This document shows, one piece after another, positions 8,014-15,632 of a stretch of DNA of 41,424 bases. A program made the position numbers and the translations under genes. Position 1 is the first letter of the stretch. Every line of letters begins with the position of its first letter. This stretch comes from Chloracidobacterium sp. CP2_5A (GTDB lineage: Bacteria > Acidobacteriota > Blastocatellia > Chloracidobacteriales > Chloracidobacteriaceae), in the NCBI GenBank assembly GCA_002254845.1, contig NKPT01000030.1:1-41424 (forward strand). The letters run 5' to 3'. A model generated the notes under the pieces. That model was not told the DNA's origin and did no database searches. It saw nothing but the letters and a program-made list of their open reading frames with translations.

Positions 8014-9279
8014 TCACTCCATCAGGCGCTCGATCGGGGATTGGCGCTCGACGCGCGCGCCTGGCGAAAGCCGCAGCTCATCCGCCAGGGGCGCGGGCGA
8101 TTCTGAAAGCCAAAGTATATCGCCACGCTCGGCCTTGCTAAAAGGCGCGTTTTCCGGGCGGCGATCGCGCTTGAAGCGCGTTAGCAGGGCGCAGCGGTCG
8201 GGGCCGCACGCCAGTCGCTTCTCGCGCCCTTTCTCGCGTTGCAAATCGCCGATGACGCGCCAGGCCGACCAGCCCTGACGCGGCTCGGCGGCGCGTTTCC
8301 CATCCCGGCGCAGGACGAAGTAAAAAAACTTTTGGGCTTGACTGCGCAGTCCGGTCAGGCTGTCGAGCTGCGCGACCAGGGGCGGCGGCTGCCAGGTCAG
8401 CGACACGTGGCACCAGTCGCGGGCCGGGCGCTGGGCCAGCAGGCGGCAGGGTCCGTCGGCGGTACAGGGCGCGAAAACCTGCAGCGTCGAGTCGCTGGCA
8501 AGGAGCGCGTCGCGGAGCTTCATCGCGGCGCGCGCGGTTTCGCGCAGCGCTGGCTCAATGACGTACAATCCGCCGTCCGGCGCCAGCCCCTCCCGCGCTA
8601 GCGTCGTCACCCAGTCCGGCGCGGCGACCGAGGCGGCGGGGCTCTCAAGGAGCGTCTCGTTCAAGACGTTCGAGAGCCAAATGAAGTCAGCCCCATCGCT
8701 CGGAAGATACGACTGAGCCTGCGCGGCGTCGCCCACCTGTGGCGCGATATGTATGGTTATGGCTTCGCGGCGCTCGGCATTGAGCCAGGCGACGGCTTGG
8801 CGCAGCAATTCGGCGGCTTCCTGCGCCGCCGTCGGCGAGGCTTCGACCAGCGCGACACTGACGCCGAAAGCCGTCGGGCGCAGCGCCGCCAGAAAGTTAA
8901 GCGTCGCTAAGCTGGCGGTTCCCGGACCGCAGCCAATATCGAGAATGGCGAACCGCGATTTCGCGGCGAGCTCCTGGGCCAACCGCGCATGACGCCCAGT
9001 TTCGGCCAGCACCCAGGCCGCCTTGACATAGTTTCGCGGCAGAAAGTGAAACAGGTAGGCTAGCCGGCGCGCGTCGCGCCAGTAATCGCCGGAAGCGGCT
9101 TCGGTCAGCGCCTGGCGCGCCCGAGTAAAGTCGTTCGACAGACGCGCCAAAGCGTCGGCGATCGGAGCGAGAAAGGCTTTCCCAACCGGGCCCCGGTCAT
9201 ACTGCGCCAAGGCGGTCGAGCCAAGCCGTCGGGCCGTCAGATAGCGTTCAAGTTGGAGCAAAAAGTCGTCGCTTGTCAC
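8014..9279 (-). CDS. Rsm22-like SAM-dependent methyltransferase
   Basis: Class I methyltransferase resembling Rsm22 (METTL17), a protein of small ribosomal subunit assembly in mitochondria and some bacteria. Motif I for SAM binding is ILDIGCGPG (112-120). Later cysteines (Cys272, Cys278, and Cys290 in DWCH) and a C-terminal CGPDRC pair fit the cysteine-containing region of the family, which carries an Fe-S cluster in eukaryotic members. I take the GTG start that keeps a GAGG-like site upstream. An in-frame TTG 29 codons earlier would overlap the divergent promoter region and is less likely. The stop is seven bases from the start of the deaminase gene. The target RNA is not known from sequence. 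Confidence 0.75.
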   Translation of the reverse strand: MTSDDFLLQLERYLTARRLGSTALAQYDRGPVGKAFLAPIADALARLSNDFTRARQALTEAASGDYWRDARRLAYLFHFLPRNYVKAAWVLAETGRHARLAQELAAKSRFAILDIGCGPGTASLATLNFLAALRPTAFGVSVALVEASPTAAQEAAELLRQAVAWLNAERREAITIHIAPQVGDAAQAQSYLPSDGADFIWLSNVLNETLLESPAASVAAPDWVTTLAREGLAPDGGLYVIEPALRETARAAMKLRDALLASDSTLQVFAPCTADGPCRLLAQRPARDWCHVSLTWQPPPLVAQLDSLTGLRSQAQKFFYFVLRRDGKRAAEPRQGWSAWRVIGDLQREKGREKRLACGPDRCALLTRFKRDRRPENAPFSKAERGDILWLSESPAPLADELRLSPGARVERQSPIERLME

Positions 9280-9389
9280 GGGCGCAGCCGTCGCCTCTGT
9301 ATGGGACCGCGAAAGCGGTTGTCTTGACCGGGCGGCGCATCTTATCGTTGCAAGCCAAGATTTCAATGCGTAGGGAGCGCGCGCGGCCC

Positions 9390-10268
9390 ATGATCGAAGC
9401 CTACTTCGCGGAGAAAGTTCCCGAAGTCAACCGCTGGCTTGACCGGCTGATGCCGGCGGCGGCGACGCCGCCGGCGCGCATCCATGAAGCCATGCGGTAT
9501 AGCCTTATGGCCGGCGGAAAGCGCCTGCGCCCGGTGCTCGTTCTGGCTGCGGGCGAAGCCTTCGGCGGCGCGCCGGAGCGGCTTTACCCGGTCGCCTGCG
9601 CCTTTGAAATGGTTCACACCTACTCGCTCATTCACGACGATCTGCCGGCCATGGACAACGACGACCTGCGCCGCGGGATGCCAACCTGCCACAAGCAATT
9701 TGACGAAGCGACGGCCATTTTGGCCGGCGACGGCCTCATGACGCATGCCTTTCGGGTGGTGGCCGAGATGAATGCCCCGGCGGAGCAGAGGGTGCGCGTC
9801 ATTCGGGAGCTAGCCGTCGGCTCCGGGACGGTCGAGGGCATGATCGCCGGCCAGGTAGTTGACCTTGAAGCCGAGGGCGAGCCGATTGACGCCGATCGCT
9901 TGAACTTCATCCATCGCGCCAAAACCGGGGCGCTGATTCGCGGGGCGCTGGTTTGCGGCGGCATTGTCGCCGGCGCGTCCGAGGCTGACCTCGCCTTGCT
10001 TTCCGCGTATGGCGACCGGGTTGGGCTGGCCTTTCAGATTGCCGACGACATCCTTGACGAAACGGCGACCGCCGAGCAGCTTGGCAAAACGCCGGGCAAG
10101 GATGCCGCAGTTGGCAAGGCGACCTATCCGGCGCTCTACGGCCTTGAAGCCTCGCGCCGCCAAGCCGAGGCGCTGGCTGAAGAAGCCATCGGCCTGCTGT
10201 CGCCGCTCGGTCAACGAGCGGAACTTCTGGCGGAGGTGGCGCGTTTTGTCGTCCATCGCGCATCCTAA
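9390..10268 (+). CDS. ispA: Short-chain polyprenyl diphosphate synthase (farnesyl/geranylgeranyl type)
   Basis: Trans-prenyltransferase that condenses isopentenyl diphosphate with allylic diphosphates, making C15 or C20 precursors for quinones, undecaprenol or carotenoids. Both aspartate-rich magnesium motifs are present: DDLPAMDNDD at 83-92 and DDILDE at 219-224. The DDx4D form of the first motif is typical of bacterial type II FPP/GGPP synthases. The size, 292 residues, is normal. The ATG chosen follows a GGGAG site. Upstream in-frame starts would add about 40 unusual residues. It heads a plus-strand run with tlpA and an M28 peptidase gene. Product chain length is not certain, so ispA is a family-level name. 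Confidence 0.88.
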   Translation: MIEAYFAEKVPEVNRWLDRLMPAAATPPARIHEAMRYSLMAGGKRLRPVLVLAAGEAFGGAPERLYPVACAFEMVHTYSLIHDDLPAMDNDDLRRGMPTCHKQFDEATAILAGDGLMTHAFRVVAEMNAPAEQRVRVIRELAVGSGTVEGMIAGQVVDLEAEGEPIDADRLNFIHRAKTGALIRGALVCGGIVAGASEADLALLSAYGDRVGLAFQIADDILDETATAEQLGKTPGKDAAVGKATYPALYGLEASRRQAEALAEEAIGLLSPLGQRAELLAEVARFVVHRAS

Positions 10269-10301
10269 TCGGCGCTACCTTCCCTTGGGAGAAGCTTTTG
10301 T

Positions 10302-10832
10302 ATGTTTTCTATGAAAGCGCCAACCCGCTGGCTTTTGACGCTGACGCTCGCGCTGGCCGGCTTTTCGACGCTCGCTTCGCCCGCGCCCCAGTCGGGCGCG
10401 CAGAGCGCGGCGCCGGATTTCACCGCGCCAAGCTTGACGGACGAAACCGATGTGCGCCTCTCGTCTCTGCGGGGCAAAGTGGTGGCGCTCAACTTCTGGG
10501 CCAGTTGGTGTCCGCCTTGCCGCGCGGAGTTTCCCCTGCTGGCCAAGCTCCACAACGCCTACAAGGAGCGGGGCTTTGTCCTTCTGTCGCTCAACTTGGG
10601 GGAGGACGCCGCGGCGGCGCGGCGGTTCATCCAGCGCGAGACGCCGCCGTTTCAGGTCTATGTCGGCGCTAGCGCCGCCGCGAAGTATGACGCCTCGCGG
10701 CTGCCAATGACCTACTTTATTGATCGCGCCGGACGCATTCGGCGGCAGGTCGCGGGCTTCCACCCGAAACGGTCCGAGGCGGAGTTCACGGCGCTGATTG
10801 ACGCCCTCCTGGCCGAGCCAGCTCCCCAATGA
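10302..10832 (+). CDS. TlpA-like periplasmic thiol-disulfide oxidoreductase
   Basis: Secreted or lipid-facing thioredoxin-fold protein of 176 residues. A Sec-type signal (residues 1-26, basic start then Leu/Ala core) precedes the mature domain. The active site is WCPPC (Cys70, Cys73) in the segment NFWASWCPPC. A cis-proline loop is visible at LPMTYFID. TlpA/ResA proteins reduce disulfides, for example in cytochrome c maturation. No cytochrome genes are adjacent. The GGGAGAAG ribosome site before the ATG fixes the start. It is 33 bases behind the prenyl synthase gene and is probably in the same transcript. Confidence 0.88.
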   Translation: MFSMKAPTRWLLTLTLALAGFSTLASPAPQSGAQSAAPDFTAPSLTDETDVRLSSLRGKVVALNFWASWCPPCRAEFPLLAKLHNAYKERGFVLLSLNLGEDAAAARRFIQRETPPFQVYVGASAAAKYDASRLPMTYFIDRAGRIRRQVAGFHPKRSEAEFTALIDALLAEPAPQ

Positions 10833-10839
10833 AGCGCGG

Positions 10840-10881
10840 CAAGCTGTCGGTAACAAGCTGCCGGTAATAAGATGGCGGTAA
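10840..10881. repeat. 14-bp tandem repeat, three imperfect copies
   Basis: Three adjacent 14-base units (CAAGCTGTCGGTAA, CAAGCTGCCGGTAA, TAAGATGGCGGTAA) lie between tlpA and the peptidase gene. Units one and two differ at one position; unit three has drifted further. The third unit contains the first possible ATG of the M28 gene, so the repeat expansion may have created or moved that start. Confidence 0.75.
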
Positions 10882-12503
10882 GACGTATGCTCACTCCATC
10901 CCTGGCGTCGCGCCGCCTGTCGGCGGTTTTAGCGCTGCTTGTCCTGACCGGCTTCGGCGGCTCCTCGCCGCTCCCGGCCAACCTGGATGCCGTCAGCGGA
11001 ACCCAGCTCAAGCGGCACCTCTCTTTTCTCGCTTCCGCCGAGCTGGGCGGGCGCTACACGCTCAGCGCCGGCAATCGCATCGCGGCTCGTTACCTGGCCT
11101 CCCAGCTAGAGGCCTTTGGCTATCGCGGGGCCGCTGCGGACGGCTCGTTCTTCCAGAAAATTCCCTTCGTGACCCGAACCGGCGGGCAGGACTCGACCGT
11201 GACGCTCGATGGCGCCCCTGAGCCGTTTGTGCATGGCGAGGATTTCATTCTGCGCGATCCGGCGGCGACGCTCCCCAAGCTTTCGCTGAAAGCCGAGCTC
11301 GTCTTCGTTGGCTATGGCGTCGCCCATCCGAGGACGAACGCCTACGCTAACGTGAACGTCGAGGGGCGCATCGTCGTGTGTCTGGCAAGCGGAACGCCCA
11401 GCGCTTTGGCGGGCGAAGCCCTTCCCGAAAACTGGCGCGAGCAGGCGGCGATCGAGCATGGGGCGCGGGCCATGCTGCTGCTTCCCGACGAAAAGCTGGC
11501 GGAAGGCTGGACGCAAGCCGCCGCGTACGCGCGTCGTCAGTCGCGGCCCCGCGTGCGCCCCAAGACGGCGACGCCGACGAATGCGCCTGCATTACCAACG
11601 TTTCTACTGAGCCCGGCCGCGGCGGAAGCGACGCTCAGCGGTTTTGGGATGACCCTGAAGCAGATTCACGAAGCGGCCAAAACCGGCGCCGAGCTGCCGT
11701 CCGTCGCCAGCTCGCGGCAAGCCGCCATCCACGCAGTTGAGAACGAAAAAGTTGAATACAGCCAGAATGTCGTCGGCATTCTCGACGGCGGCGACGCTGA
11801 GCTCAAGCGGGAGTATGTCGTTCTCAGCGCGCACTACGACCACTTGCCGGCACAGGGCGAGACGATTTTTCCCGGCGCGGACGACGATGGCTCCGGCACG
11901 GCGGCGACGCTTGAGCTGGCGCGGGTCTTCGCCGAGGGGCCGCGCCCGAAACGCTCGATTCTCATCCTGTTCAACACGGGCGAGGAAATGGGGCTGCTTG
12001 GCTCCGGCTACTTCGCCGACCAGGAGCCGCTTGTTCCGCTCGAAGCCATTGTCGCCAATTTCAACATTGACATGATTGGCCGCTCGCGCGCCGCCGATGA
12101 CGCCCAGCGCGAAAACGCGGCGCTGGCCGACCGCAATGGCGTTTTCCTCATCGGGCCTGATAAGCACAGCAGCCAGCTCTTTGAGCTAAGCAAGCAGACA
12201 AACGACGAAACCGTCCAGCTTCGTCTGGACTATACCTACAACGACGAAAGCCATCCCCTGCGGCTTTTCTACCGCAGCGACCATTGGAATTTCGCCAAGC
12301 ATGGCATTCCCATCATCTTTTACTTCACGGGCTTGCATGCCGACTACCATCGCCCGACCGACACCGTGGATAAAATTGACTTCGAGAAAATGACCCGTAT
12401 CACGAAGCTCATCTACGCCACGGCCTGGCGAACGGCCAACCGCGAGCGGCGTTTCGAGCTAGATGTCTGGAAGCGCCCCAAGCCCGCTTCTTCAAGTCGG
12501 TAG
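10872..12503 (+). CDS. M28-family zinc aminopeptidase, secreted, with PA domain
   Basis: Extracytoplasmic aminopeptidase of 543 residues. A signal peptide covers about residues 1-30. A PA-like insert (about 135-255) follows the first small domain, and the M28 catalytic domain runs from about 290. Metal and catalytic residues are visible: His321 and Asp323 (SAHYDH), Asp337 in the GADDDGSGT loop, Glu371/Glu372 (NTGEEMG), Asp400 (NIDMIGR) and His493 (ADYHRPTD). It releases N-terminal residues from peptides, probably for nutrition. A second ATG five codons downstream is equally possible because the first lies in a tandem repeat. It ends inside a hairpin shared with a convergent gene. Confidence 0.9.
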   Translation: MAVRRMLTPSLASRRLSAVLALLVLTGFGGSSPLPANLDAVSGTQLKRHLSFLASAELGGRYTLSAGNRIAARYLASQLEAFGYRGAAADGSFFQKIPFVTRTGGQDSTVTLDGAPEPFVHGEDFILRDPAATLPKLSLKAELVFVGYGVAHPRTNAYANVNVEGRIVVCLASGTPSALAGEALPENWREQAAIEHGARAMLLLPDEKLAEGWTQAAAYARRQSRPRVRPKTATPTNAPALPTFLLSPAAAEATLSGFGMTLKQIHEAAKTGAELPSVASSRQAAIHAVENEKVEYSQNVVGILDGGDAELKREYVVLSAHYDHLPAQGETIFPGADDDGSGTAATLELARVFAEGPRPKRSILILFNTGEEMGLLGSGYFADQEPLVPLEAIVANFNIDMIGRSRAADDAQRENAALADRNGVFLIGPDKHSSQLFELSKQTNDETVQLRLDYTYNDESHPLRLFYRSDHWNFAKHGIPIIFYFTGLHADYHRPTDTVDKIDFEKMTRITKLIYATAWRTANRERRFELDVWKRPKPASSSR

Positions 12504-12568
12504 GCGATCGGGACGGCCAAAAGACGCCGGCGAGCAGGCGCGTCCGCCCGCTCGCCGGCATCGCCTAC
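12500..12568. terminator. Bipartite hairpin between convergent genes, probable bidirectional terminator
   Basis: An inner perfect 10-bp stem (GCCGGCGAGC at 12526-12535 with 12550-12559) sits inside an outer 9-bp stem (GTAGGCGAT at 12500-12508 with 12560-12568). The stop codons of both convergent genes fall in the two arms of the outer stem. There is no T run, so termination would not be of the classic intrinsic type. Confidence 0.65.
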
Positions 12569-12903
12569 CGCTCGACCTGGAGCGCTATCTTCCCGCCCTT
12601 CATCTCGATCCGAGCTATTTTGCGGACGCCGTCCTTGTTGGTGAACACAACGGTGTCCGTCGCCGCTGGCTTGGGCAGCTCGACCATCGTGTAGCTTGTT
12701 CGAGCGACTTCTCGCCCGCCGCTCCGAATCACCAGCTCGCCTGGCTCGGCGTCGTCATACTCGACGGTGTAGCTTCCCGTCTTGACTTCCTGCCCCTGCA
12801 CTTGGCAATCGCGGGGAATGACCATGTCGCGTTTCCGCTTGGCAGCCCAGGCGGGGGCCGCCATCAAAGCGAGGGCCACAAGGGCTGGCACAACCTGTCG
12901 CAT
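12565..12903 (-). CDS. Small secreted protein, unknown function
   Basis: A 112-residue product with a clear Sec signal peptide ending at AWA (residues 18-20). A basic stretch (AKRKRD) and a beta-rich mature domain of about 90 residues follow. I know no function for it. The start is decided by the ribosome site: AGGAGG lies eight bases before this ATG, whereas a GTG three codons earlier falls within that site. The stop codon is inside the hairpin shared with the peptidase gene. A possible promoter lies about 110 bases upstream. Confidence 0.78.
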   Translation of the reverse strand: MRQVVPALVALALMAAPAWAAKRKRDMVIPRDCQVQGQEVKTGSYTVEYDDAEPGELVIRSGGREVARTSYTMVELPKPAATDTVVFTNKDGVRKIARIEMKGGKIALQVER

Positions 12904-13353
12904 CGCTGTCACCTCCTGCTGCGAGAAACCGCAGTCCTGAAAACGAAAAAGTGGCTTGGGTATGCACCCCTGATAAAAACGAACCTGAACTTTGGTTCAT
13001 TTTTGCGCGCCGCCAGAATACGAGCTTGGGTTCATGTTTTACAACGCCGATTTCCGAGTCTCGCTCGGTCCCGGCGCGGACGGAGGGGAAGCGCCGCCTG
13101 GTCAACCCGCGCGGTCAGCCTCAGCGATTATGATGAATAGAAACGATGATGACGGAATAAAGCCGCTTTTTCAGCTTCTCTGCGCGCCTGCGCCGCGCTG
13201 AAGTCGCCGCGCCGGGCTGACCCGGGGCTTCGCCGCGACCGCCCCGGGGCGATCCCGGCCTCGCAATTCGCCAGCGCGCGTCGCGCGGTACTCCCAAAGC
13301 TTTTGCCCGGAGTATCGCGTCCATGACTGGTCCGCCTGGGCTTGTGAAGCGCG
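12904..13353. other. 450-base gap without a convincing gene
   Basis: Two minus-strand genes flank this gap. It contains a candidate minus-strand promoter, an imperfect repeat around GGTTCAT (12994 and 13029) and a 12-base palindrome CGCCCCGGGGCG (13240-13251). Short open frames exist on both strands but have no ribosome site or protein-like pattern. I see no RNA gene. Confidence 0.5.
13015..13044 (-). promoter_or_regulatory. Candidate sigma-70-type promoter for the small secreted protein gene
   Basis: Read on the minus strand, TTGTAA (13044-13039) and TATTCT (13020-13015) are separated by 18 bases. Each matches the consensus at four of six positions. Transcription would start about 100 bases before the gene. 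Hexamer matches of this quality occur by chance. Confidence 0.3.
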
Positions 13354-14022
13354 CTAAAAATCAAGGCGCGGCAGGCGACCCGTGGTTGAGCGAGCGGCTT
13401 CCTGCCGACCGCGCTCGACTTCAAGCATGAACGTCTGCAACTTGATGCGGTCCTTGCGCCCTGGCGTGGATTCAACGCCTTCGCGGACGTTGACAGCATA
13501 GGGCTTGACAGCGCGAATGGCCGCGGCGACGTTTTCGCTCGTCAGCCCGCCAGACAAAATCACCCGCGCATACTGCTTGGCCGCCGCCGCGAAACGCCAA
13601 TCAAAGAGCCGCCCGACTTGGCCATCCGACGACTCGCCTTCGAGAAGCACCGCCGACGCTGGGTAAGCCTGCGCCCGCGTCACATCAAAGTCATCGCCGA
13701 CGCGCAGCTTTTTGACCAATCGCCACGCGCCAAGCTGGCGACAGTAATCCGCGCTCTCGTTGCCGTCGAGTTGAATCACTGACACCTTGGCGGCTTCCAC
13801 CATCGAGCGGAGGGCTTCAAAGTTGAACTCGTTGTGAAACACGCCCACGACCGGCACGAATGGCGGCAGGCGGTCGGCAATTTCGCGCACCGCTGCCGGC
13901 ACGATGTGGTACTCGCTGCGCGGATTGAGGTCGAAAGCTAAGGCGTCAGCCCCGGCGTCCAGGGCGAGCGCCGCATCCTGATAAGTCATAATCCCGCTTA
14001 TCTGTGTCTTAACCATAAGCAT
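13354..14022 (-). CDS. TrpF-like (phosphoribosylanthranilate isomerase family) protein with altered active site
   Basis: A 222-residue TIM-barrel protein matching TrpF along its whole length: an opening VKTQISGI strand, GADALAFDLNPRS, VVGVFHNE, QLDGNES, VILSGGL (154-160) and a closing GVESTPGRKD. TrpF isomerises N-(5'-phosphoribosyl)anthranilate in tryptophan synthesis. Here, however, the usual catalytic Cys of KICG appears as Ser (Ser9) and the usual Asp of the LLD strand as Glu (Glu128). QLHG reads QLDG, and the Asp and Ser of the final DVSSGVE strand read Asn178 and Arg180. It is probably a diverged paralogue whose reaction may differ. No other trp gene is adjacent. A GGGAGG site precedes the first ATG. 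Fold likely, activity doubtful. Confidence 0.75.
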   Translation of the reverse strand: MLMVKTQISGIMTYQDAALALDAGADALAFDLNPRSEYHIVPAAVREIADRLPPFVPVVGVFHNEFNFEALRSMVEAAKVSVIQLDGNESADYCRQLGAWRLVKKLRVGDDFDVTRAQAYPASAVLLEGESSDGQVGRLFDWRFAAAAKQYARVILSGGLTSENVAAAIRAVKPYAVNVREGVESTPGRKDRIKLQTFMLEVERGRQEAARSTTGRLPRLDF

Positions 14023-14303
14023 AAGCGCCTCCCGCTTGAAGCGGCTCTGCCGCGGACCCTGCGCGATATGCCGCCAGGTATGGCATCAGGGCGGCTTTCT
14101 AGGGCGAAGTGAAGTCTTTGATGATTCTCCGGCGAGCAATGCCGACCAGTCGCCGCCTGTGGCTATTATCCAACCTGCATCGCCGGCGCGCAACGCGCGT
14201 AACGCCGGCCCCATTGCGTCCGGCGGTCAACTTGCGCCACCATCGGCGACCGCGGAAGCCCCGCCGTGACCGCGCCAGCCCGCGAATTGAAGCTGCCGTA
14301 CCC

Positions 14304-15632
14304 ATGCCAACCCGTTATGACATCGTTGGAGGTCGCCCCCTGCGCGGGACGCTCCGCGTCTCCGGCGCGAAAAACGCCGCGCTCAAAATGATCGTCGCGG
14401 CGCTGATCGCCGACGGCGTCACTGCGCTGCGCAACGTGCCGCGCATTACGGATGTTGAAATCACCCTCAAGCTCTGCGAGGAGCTCGGCGCGCGTTACGC
14501 TTGGCGCGACGAGACCACGGTTGAAATTGACGCCCGCCGGGTCAATAACCCAGTCATCCCGCTCAAGTACAGCGGCTCCACGCGCACGCCCATTCTCTTT
14601 GTATCGCCGCTCCTGCACCGGCTCGGCAGAGCGGAACTCACGACCATTGGCGGCTGCTCGATTGGCCCGCGCCCGATCAATTACCACATCGCCGGGCTGC
14701 GTCAGCTTGGCGTCGTGGTCGAGGAAGTCTCCCGCGCCGCCTATCGGTTTCACGCCGATCAGTTACAGGGCAACATCATCACGCTTGAATACCCAAGCGT
14801 CGGCGCGACTGAAAATCTGCTGATGGCGGCTGTCGGCGCGCGCGGGCGCACCGTCATCCGCAACGCGGCGATTGAGCCGGAAATTTTGAATCTGGCCGGC
14901 ATGCTCCAGGCCATGGGCGCGGTCGTGTATCAGGATGTCAACCGCGCGTGGATTGTCGAAGGCGCGTCGCGCTTCCGGGCGGTCGAATATGACGTGATGG
15001 ACGACCGCATCGAGGCAGCGTCCTTTGCGGCCTGCGCCGTGGCGACTGGCGGCGAGGTTTTTGTCCAGGGCGCGATCCAGCGCGATATGGTGACGTTTCT
15101 CGACTGGCTACGCAAAGTGGGCGGCGAGTTTGACATCCGTCCCGACGGCATCCGCTTTTACCGTCACGGCAAGCTGCGCCCGGTCAACCTCGAAACTGAC
15201 GTGCATCCGGGCTTTATGACTGACTGGCAGCCGCCCTTCGTGGCGCTTCTCACGCAAGCCGAAGGCATTTCGGTCGTTCACGAGACGGTCTATGAAAGTC
15301 GCTTTGGCTACGTTGAAGCCCTGGTTTCGATGGGCGCGCGCATTCAGCTCACCAACGACTGCCTCGGCAGTCGGGAATGTCGGTTCACCAACAAGAACTA
15401 CCTCCACAGCGCGCTGATTTCAGGACCGACGCCGTTGCAGGGCGGGGAGCTGCATATTCCAGACTTGCGCGCCGGCTTCGCCTACGTGATGGCGGCGCTG
15501 CTGGCGACCGGCGAGAGCCGAATTTATGGCACGGAGTTTGTGCAGCGCGGCTACGCCGACTTGATCGGCAAGCTGCGCGCCATTGGGGCGGAGATTATCG
15601 AGACGCCGGCGGAGACGGTTGAACCGCAGTGA
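14304..15632 (+). CDS. murA: UDP-N-acetylglucosamine 1-carboxyvinyltransferase
   Basis: First committed enzyme of peptidoglycan synthesis. It transfers enolpyruvate from PEP to UDP-GlcNAc in the cytoplasm. The protein (442 residues from the selected ATG) carries Lys23-Asn24 in SGAKNAALK and the catalytic Cys118 in GGCSIGPRPINYH, so it should be fosfomycin-sensitive by known MurA rules. DDRIEAASF and the late GGELHIPDLRAGFAY are also typical. The frame is open 65 codons further upstream, but that stretch is Arg/Pro-rich and not part of MurA. The SurA-like gene starts across its stop codon, indicating translational coupling. Confidence 0.95.
   Translation: MPTRYDIVGGRPLRGTLRVSGAKNAALKMIVAALIADGVTALRNVPRITDVEITLKLCEELGARYAWRDETTVEIDARRVNNPVIPLKYSGSTRTPILFVSPLLHRLGRAELTTIGGCSIGPRPINYHIAGLRQLGVVVEEVSRAAYRFHADQLQGNIITLEYPSVGATENLLMAAVGARGRTVIRNAAIEPEILNLAGMLQAMGAVVYQDVNRAWIVEGASRFRAVEYDVMDDRIEAASFAACAVATGGEVFVQGAIQRDMVTFLDWLRKVGGEFDIRPDGIRFYRHGKLRPVNLETDVHPGFMTDWQPPFVALLTQAEGISVVHETVYESRFGYVEALVSMGARIQLTNDCLGSRECRFTNKNYLHSALISGPTPLQGGELHIPDLRAGFAYVMAALLATGESRIYGTEFVQRGYADLIGKLRAIGAEIIETPAETVEPQ

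Noticed and set aside
12913-13353. Small open frames of 60-120 codons on both strands
   Set aside because: No ribosome sites, no protein-like composition, and mutual overlap.
14166-14174. TTATCCAAC as a DnaA box
   Set aside because: Two mismatches to TTATCCACA, a single copy and no AT-rich unwinding region nearby.
14109-14303. 65-codon N-terminal extension of murA
   Set aside because: It is Arg/Pro-rich and absent from the MurA fold; the family start is at the ATG of MPTRYDIVGG.
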